Shown here piece by piece: positions 6,812 to 9,309 of a stretch of 9,309 nucleotides of DNA (the first letter of the stretch is position 1; each line of letters begins with the position of its first letter). The stretch comes from Treponema sp. (GTDB lineage: Bacteria > Spirochaetota > Spirochaetia > Treponematales > Breznakiellaceae). The notes under the pieces are model-generated. The model had not been told where the DNA came from. It saw nothing but the letters and a program-made list of their open reading frames with translations, and did not search any database. The position numbers and the translations under genes were made by a program. The stretch spans positions 1-9,309 of the forward strand of contig JAISZE010000156.1 of assembly GCA_031269405.1 (NCBI GenBank), given 5' to 3'.

Positions 6812-7249
6812 ATGATAGCAAAGAGTGATATGCCTAATATCAACGATAAGCCGCCCGAGGGCGCGAAGCCGGAGGGTGGGGCGTACCGGGTGCTTGTGGT
6901 TGACGATTCTATGTTTATCGCTAAACAGCTAGGCCAGATTTTTACTTCCGAAGGATTCGAGGTCGCGGGAACCGCGGCGGACGGAGCCCAGGGAGTGGAA
7001 AAATACAAGGAACTGTACCCCAATATCGATTTGGTTACCATGGATATTACTATGCCGGTCATGGACGGGGTTTCGGCGCTGGAAAAAATACTGGAATTTG
7101 ACAAAGAAGCCTGTGTTATCATGGTAAGCGCCCTGGGTAAAGAGGATGTGGTCAAGAAATCCCTTCTCCTTGGGGCAAAAAGCTACATAGTCAAACCGCT
7201 GGATAGGAAGAAGGTACTGGAGCGGGTAGTTTCCGTCCTGAAACGTTAG
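6812..7249 (+). CDS. CheY-like single-domain response regulator
   Basis: This 145-residue protein is one receiver domain with no output domain, so it would act by protein-protein contact, as CheY does at the flagellar motor, or as a phosphate relay. After a 24-residue proline/glycine-rich, probably flexible, N-terminal extension come RVLVVDDS with acidic pair D31/D32, phospho-acceptor D78 in TMDITMPVMDG, S106 in MVSALGKED, Y125 and K128 in YIVKPL. All residues needed for phosphorylation and switching are present. The ATG at 6812 is 8 nt after AGGAG (6799-6803); an ATG at 6830 lacks such a site. The sequence is close to spirochete chemotaxis CheY proteins as I remember them, but no cheA, cheW or cheX lies here. 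The flavodiiron gene begins 60 bp downstream with no terminator between, so the two are probably co-transcribed. Confidence 0.93.
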   Translation: MIAKSDMPNINDKPPEGAKPEGGAYRVLVVDDSMFIAKQLGQIFTSEGFEVAGTAADGAQGVEKYKELYPNIDLVTMDITMPVMDGVSALEKILEFDKEACVIMVSALGKEDVVKKSLLLGAKSYIVKPLDRKKVLERVVSVLKR

Positions 7250-7309
7250 AGCGGCAGTATTTTGTACCATTATTACTTCTCCAGATAAAGACCCGGAAAA
7301 GGGAATTGT

Positions 7310-8536
7310 ATGAAAGCCCATGGTATTGCTGAAAATATCTATTGTATACATGCGGATATTCAGACGGCGGATCTTTTTGAAGGTATATGGCCCATTCCCC
7401 AGGGGGTTTCCCTCAATTCCTATGTGGTAAAAGGCAAAAAAACCGCCCTTATCGACCTTTTCCGCGACTGGTCCGGGGCTTCAAAGCAACTGGAAGAAGC
7501 TATGGCCTCTACCGGGACCGGCTTTGACCAGGTGGATTACCTTATTTTGAACCACCTGGAACCGGACCACACAGGCTGGCTCCGGGAATTCCGCCTGATA
7601 AACCCTAACGCCGAAATAATCGCCACTGCCAAGGGCATTAACCTGGTAAAAACCTTTTATAAAGAAGAAAAGGGCCTGCTGGCGGTTAAGGACGGGGATA
7701 AACTGGATCTAGGCGGCGTGGAGCTCGTTTTTTATGAAACCCCTAATATCCACTGGCCCGAAACCATGGTTACCTGGGAAGCCGCTTCGGGAACGCTCTT
7801 TTCCTGCGACGCCTTTGGCTCCTTCGGCGCTTTGGGGGACCGGGTTTTTGACGATGAATTTACCCCTGAACAGCACCGGTTTTTTGAAAAAGAAAGCCTC
7901 AGGTACTACGCCAATATCGTTTCGTCTTTTTCCGTTTTTGTGGAACGGGGGGTGAAAAAGCTTTCCGGCCTGGACATACGGTGCGTCGCCCCCAGCCACG
8001 GCATGGTATGGCGGAAAAATCCCGGGCTTATCATCGACCGTTATTTAAAATACGCTTCTTACAGCAAAGCTTCCGGGAACAGCCCCGGAGGGGAAAAGGA
8101 AATATCAGTTATCTGGGGTTCCATGTACGGCAATACCAAGGAAGGGCTGGACGCGGTAATCCGGGGCATAGAGGCCGAAGGGGTGCCTTACACCATACAC
8201 CGGGTGCCTGACGAGGATGTTTCTTATGTGCTTGCGGACGCCTTTAAATCCGCCGCATTGGTACTGGCTATGCCTACTTATGAGTACGCCATGTTCCCCC
8301 CTATGGCCTATGTTCTGGACATATTCAGGCGCAAGCATGTTTTCGGGAAAACCGTACTCCGCATCGGTTCCTGGGGCTGGGTCGGAGGGGCCAAAAAGGA
8401 GTACGAAGCCGCCATCGAAGCCCTGGGCTGGGAAAGCGTCCCGTCTGTGGAGTGGGCCGGCGCCGCTGCGCATGAAGAACTCCTGGCGCTGGAACAGCGG
8501 GGCCGGGAACTGGCAATAGCGGTGAAGAGCCGGTAA
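7310..8536 (+). CDS. fprA: Flavodiiron protein (oxygen/nitric oxide reductase, FprA type)
   Basis: Flavodiiron proteins reduce O2 to water or NO to N2O in the cytoplasm, protecting anaerobes; electrons usually come from rubredoxin or a flavoprotein. The 408-residue product has the two-domain core. The metallo-beta-lactamase-like domain (about 1-250) carries the full diiron ligand set: H82, E84 and D86 in NHLEPDHTGW, H148 in NIHWPE, D167 in SCDAFG and H230 in APSHGM. The flavodoxin domain (about 264-405) carries the FMN phosphate loop GSMYGNTKE (270-278) and the later FMN-contact segments MPTYEY (321-326) and SWGWVGG (354-360). No rubredoxin or flavin-reductase domain is fused, so this is the simple class A form. 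GGGA at 7301-7304 lies 5 nt before the ATG. Whether O2 or NO is the main substrate cannot be read here. It follows a CheY-like regulator and ends at tandem terminators. Confidence 0.95.
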   Translation: MKAHGIAENIYCIHADIQTADLFEGIWPIPQGVSLNSYVVKGKKTALIDLFRDWSGASKQLEEAMASTGTGFDQVDYLILNHLEPDHTGWLREFRLINPNAEIIATAKGINLVKTFYKEEKGLLAVKDGDKLDLGGVELVFYETPNIHWPETMVTWEAASGTLFSCDAFGSFGALGDRVFDDEFTPEQHRFFEKESLRYYANIVSSFSVFVERGVKKLSGLDIRCVAPSHGMVWRKNPGLIIDRYLKYASYSKASGNSPGGEKEISVIWGSMYGNTKEGLDAVIRGIEAEGVPYTIHRVPDEDVSYVLADAFKSAALVLAMPTYEYAMFPPMAYVLDIFRRKHVFGKTVLRIGSWGWVGGAKKEYEAAIEALGWESVPSVEWAGAAAHEELLALEQRGRELAIAVKSR

Positions 8537-8550
8537 CCGCGCCGGTTTTT
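8535..8550 (+). terminator. Rho-independent terminator, copy 1
   Basis: AACCG / CGC / CGGTT forms a 5-bp stem with a 3-nt loop (8535-8547), and a run of five T ends at 8550. The stem begins inside the fprA stop codon. The stem is short, so efficiency alone may be modest. Confidence 0.55.
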
Positions 8551-8567
8551 AGCCGCGCCGGTTTTTT
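8551..8567 (+). terminator. Rho-independent terminator, copy 2
   Basis: AGCCG / CGC / CGGTT (8551-8563) forms a 5-bp stem with one G-U pair, running into six T (8562-8567). It repeats 14 bases of copy 1 exactly (8537-8550 and 8553-8566), so two terminators stand in tandem between fprA and nagA. The T-run reaches the nagA -35 region. Confidence 0.55.
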
Positions 8568-8593
8568 GCAAAATCAGGCTTTTTGTGTATACT
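8566..8593 (+). promoter_or_regulatory. nagA promoter positioned for a leaderless transcript
   Basis: TTGCAA (8566-8571, four of six matches) is 16 bp from TATACT (8588-8593, five of six). The -10 ends 6 nt before the nagA ATG at 8600, so transcription would start at the start codon itself. No Shine-Dalgarno sequence lies in between, as expected for a leaderless mRNA. Confidence 0.55.
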
Positions 8594-8599
8594 TAAACT

Positions 8600-9309
8600 A
8601 TGAATCCTATCTGCCTGTATAACGGAACGGTGATGACCGGGTTTGCCGCCATGGAACGCTGCGCGGTGCTTATCGAAGACGGCATGGTGGCGGATGTATT
8701 TTCCCAAAAACGCTTTGATCAGAAGCATTTCAGCAGTGATACCAAAATAATCAATGTAGAAGAATCGTACATCGCTCCAGGGTTCATAGATACCCATATC
8801 CACGGCTTTGGAGGCTTCGGGACCGAAGACGCCTTTGGTTCCCTGGAACAGGGCGTTGATTCAGTCATCGAAATGTCCCGTATTCTAGCCCTATACGGGG
8901 TCTCATCCTTCAACCCCACGTTGTACCCCTCGGACAGCGAACGGCTCCTGAGGGCCGTAAAAGCCGTAACCGGGGCCATGGGCCGGGAATCAGGCGCCCG
9001 AATCATGGGGCTCCACCTGGAAGGCCCTTTTATTTCCCCTGAACGCCTGGGGGTCCAGCGGCCCGAAACAGTCAGGGCTGTGGATATCCCTTTCATGGAA
9101 CAACTGTGGGAAGCCTCCGGGGGCCGTATCGTCAATATGACCGTGGCCCCGGAACTCAAAGGCATGAGGGAACTGGCCCTTTACTCCATTAAGCGGGGAA
9201 TCATACTCCAGGCGGGCCATACGGACGCCAGATATGAAAACATGGTGGAGGGCATGCAGGCCGGGATACTCCATTCCACCCATCTGTTCAACGCCATGAG
9301 CAAGCTGGA
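8600..9309 (+). CDS. nagA: N-acetylglucosamine-6-phosphate deacetylase, 5' part
   Basis: NagA removes the acetyl group from GlcNAc-6-phosphate, giving glucosamine-6-phosphate and acetate, the step that feeds amino sugars from chitin or peptidoglycan recycling into glycolysis. The first 236 residues are present, roughly 60% of a typical NagA; the frame stays open to the window end. Amidohydrolase landmarks are GFIDTHIHG with H66 and H68, GLHLEGPF with E141, TVAPE (181-185), AGHTDA with H207 and STHLFNAM with H228. The HxH pair, absent in E. coli NagA, points to the binuclear-metal type known from Bacillus subtilis. After EGPF, where many relatives read KGAH, this protein reads LGVQ. The ATG at 8600 fits the family N-terminus (LYNGTVMTG) but has no Shine-Dalgarno site. 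It is preceded by its own promoter and by terminators, so it starts a new transcription unit. Confidence 0.94.
   Translation, partial: MNPICLYNGTVMTGFAAMERCAVLIEDGMVADVFSQKRFDQKHFSSDTKIINVEESYIAPGFIDTHIHGFGGFGTEDAFGSLEQGVDSVIEMSRILALYGVSSFNPTLYPSDSERLLRAVKAVTGAMGRESGARIMGLHLEGPFISPERLGVQRPETVRAVDIPFMEQLWEASGGRIVNMTVAPELKGMRELALYSIKRGIILQAGHTDARYENMVEGMQAGILHSTHLFNAMSKL

Noticed and set aside
7262..7289. A possible separate promoter for fprA (TTGTAC, 16 bp, GATAAA)
   Set aside because: Only three and four of six matches; co-transcription with the regulator explains expression without it.

Overview
The window looks like a chromosomal segment from a host-associated spirochete of the Treponema lineage, possibly a termite-gut type. 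The base composition is balanced to slightly GC-rich by eye. A long unrecognised protein on the minus strand resembles, from memory, a Treponema-restricted family of unknown function. A CheY-like regulator sits next to an oxygen- or NO-reducing flavodiiron protein, which fits a motile anaerobe. The genus is an inference from gene content, not a proven assignment. No phage, insertion sequence, CRISPR array or RNA gene was seen.

Left part, plus strand (1-4081). After a non-coding 5' end with a good sigma70-type promoter (95-124) come a metal-dependent TIM-barrel sugar isomerase/epimerase (183-1067) and a Gfo/Idh/MocA dehydrogenase (1098-2201). A 165-bp gap holds a second strong promoter (2298-2325). 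It drives a second TIM-barrel isomerase/epimerase (2367-3230), whose stop overlaps the start of mazG (3227-4081). The three sugar enzymes together suggest oxidation and epimerisation, or keto-sugar chemistry, on an unidentified sugar or cyclitol. MazG is a house-cleaning NTP pyrophosphohydrolase that appears translationally coupled to the second isomerase.

Middle part, minus strand (4066-6694). A tRNA-dihydrouridine synthase is followed by a long, mostly helical cytoplasmic protein of unknown function, probably in one transcript. The 3' end of the latter overlaps the 3' end of mazG by 16 bp, with no obvious intervening terminator.

Right part, plus strand (6812-9309). A stand-alone CheY-like receiver protein is followed after 60 bp by a flavodiiron protein (FprA type) with a complete diiron ligand set. 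Two tandem near-identical hairpin/T-run terminators follow. They run directly into the promoter of nagA (N-acetylglucosamine-6-phosphate deacetylase), which is cut by the window end.

The most distinctive observation is regulatory. nagA, and less securely dus, have no Shine-Dalgarno sequence but a -10-like hexamer exactly 6 nt before the ATG, so their mRNAs may be leaderless. The other genes have Shine-Dalgarno-like sites, most of them clear. In several places these sites support starts downstream of the longest possible reading frame.
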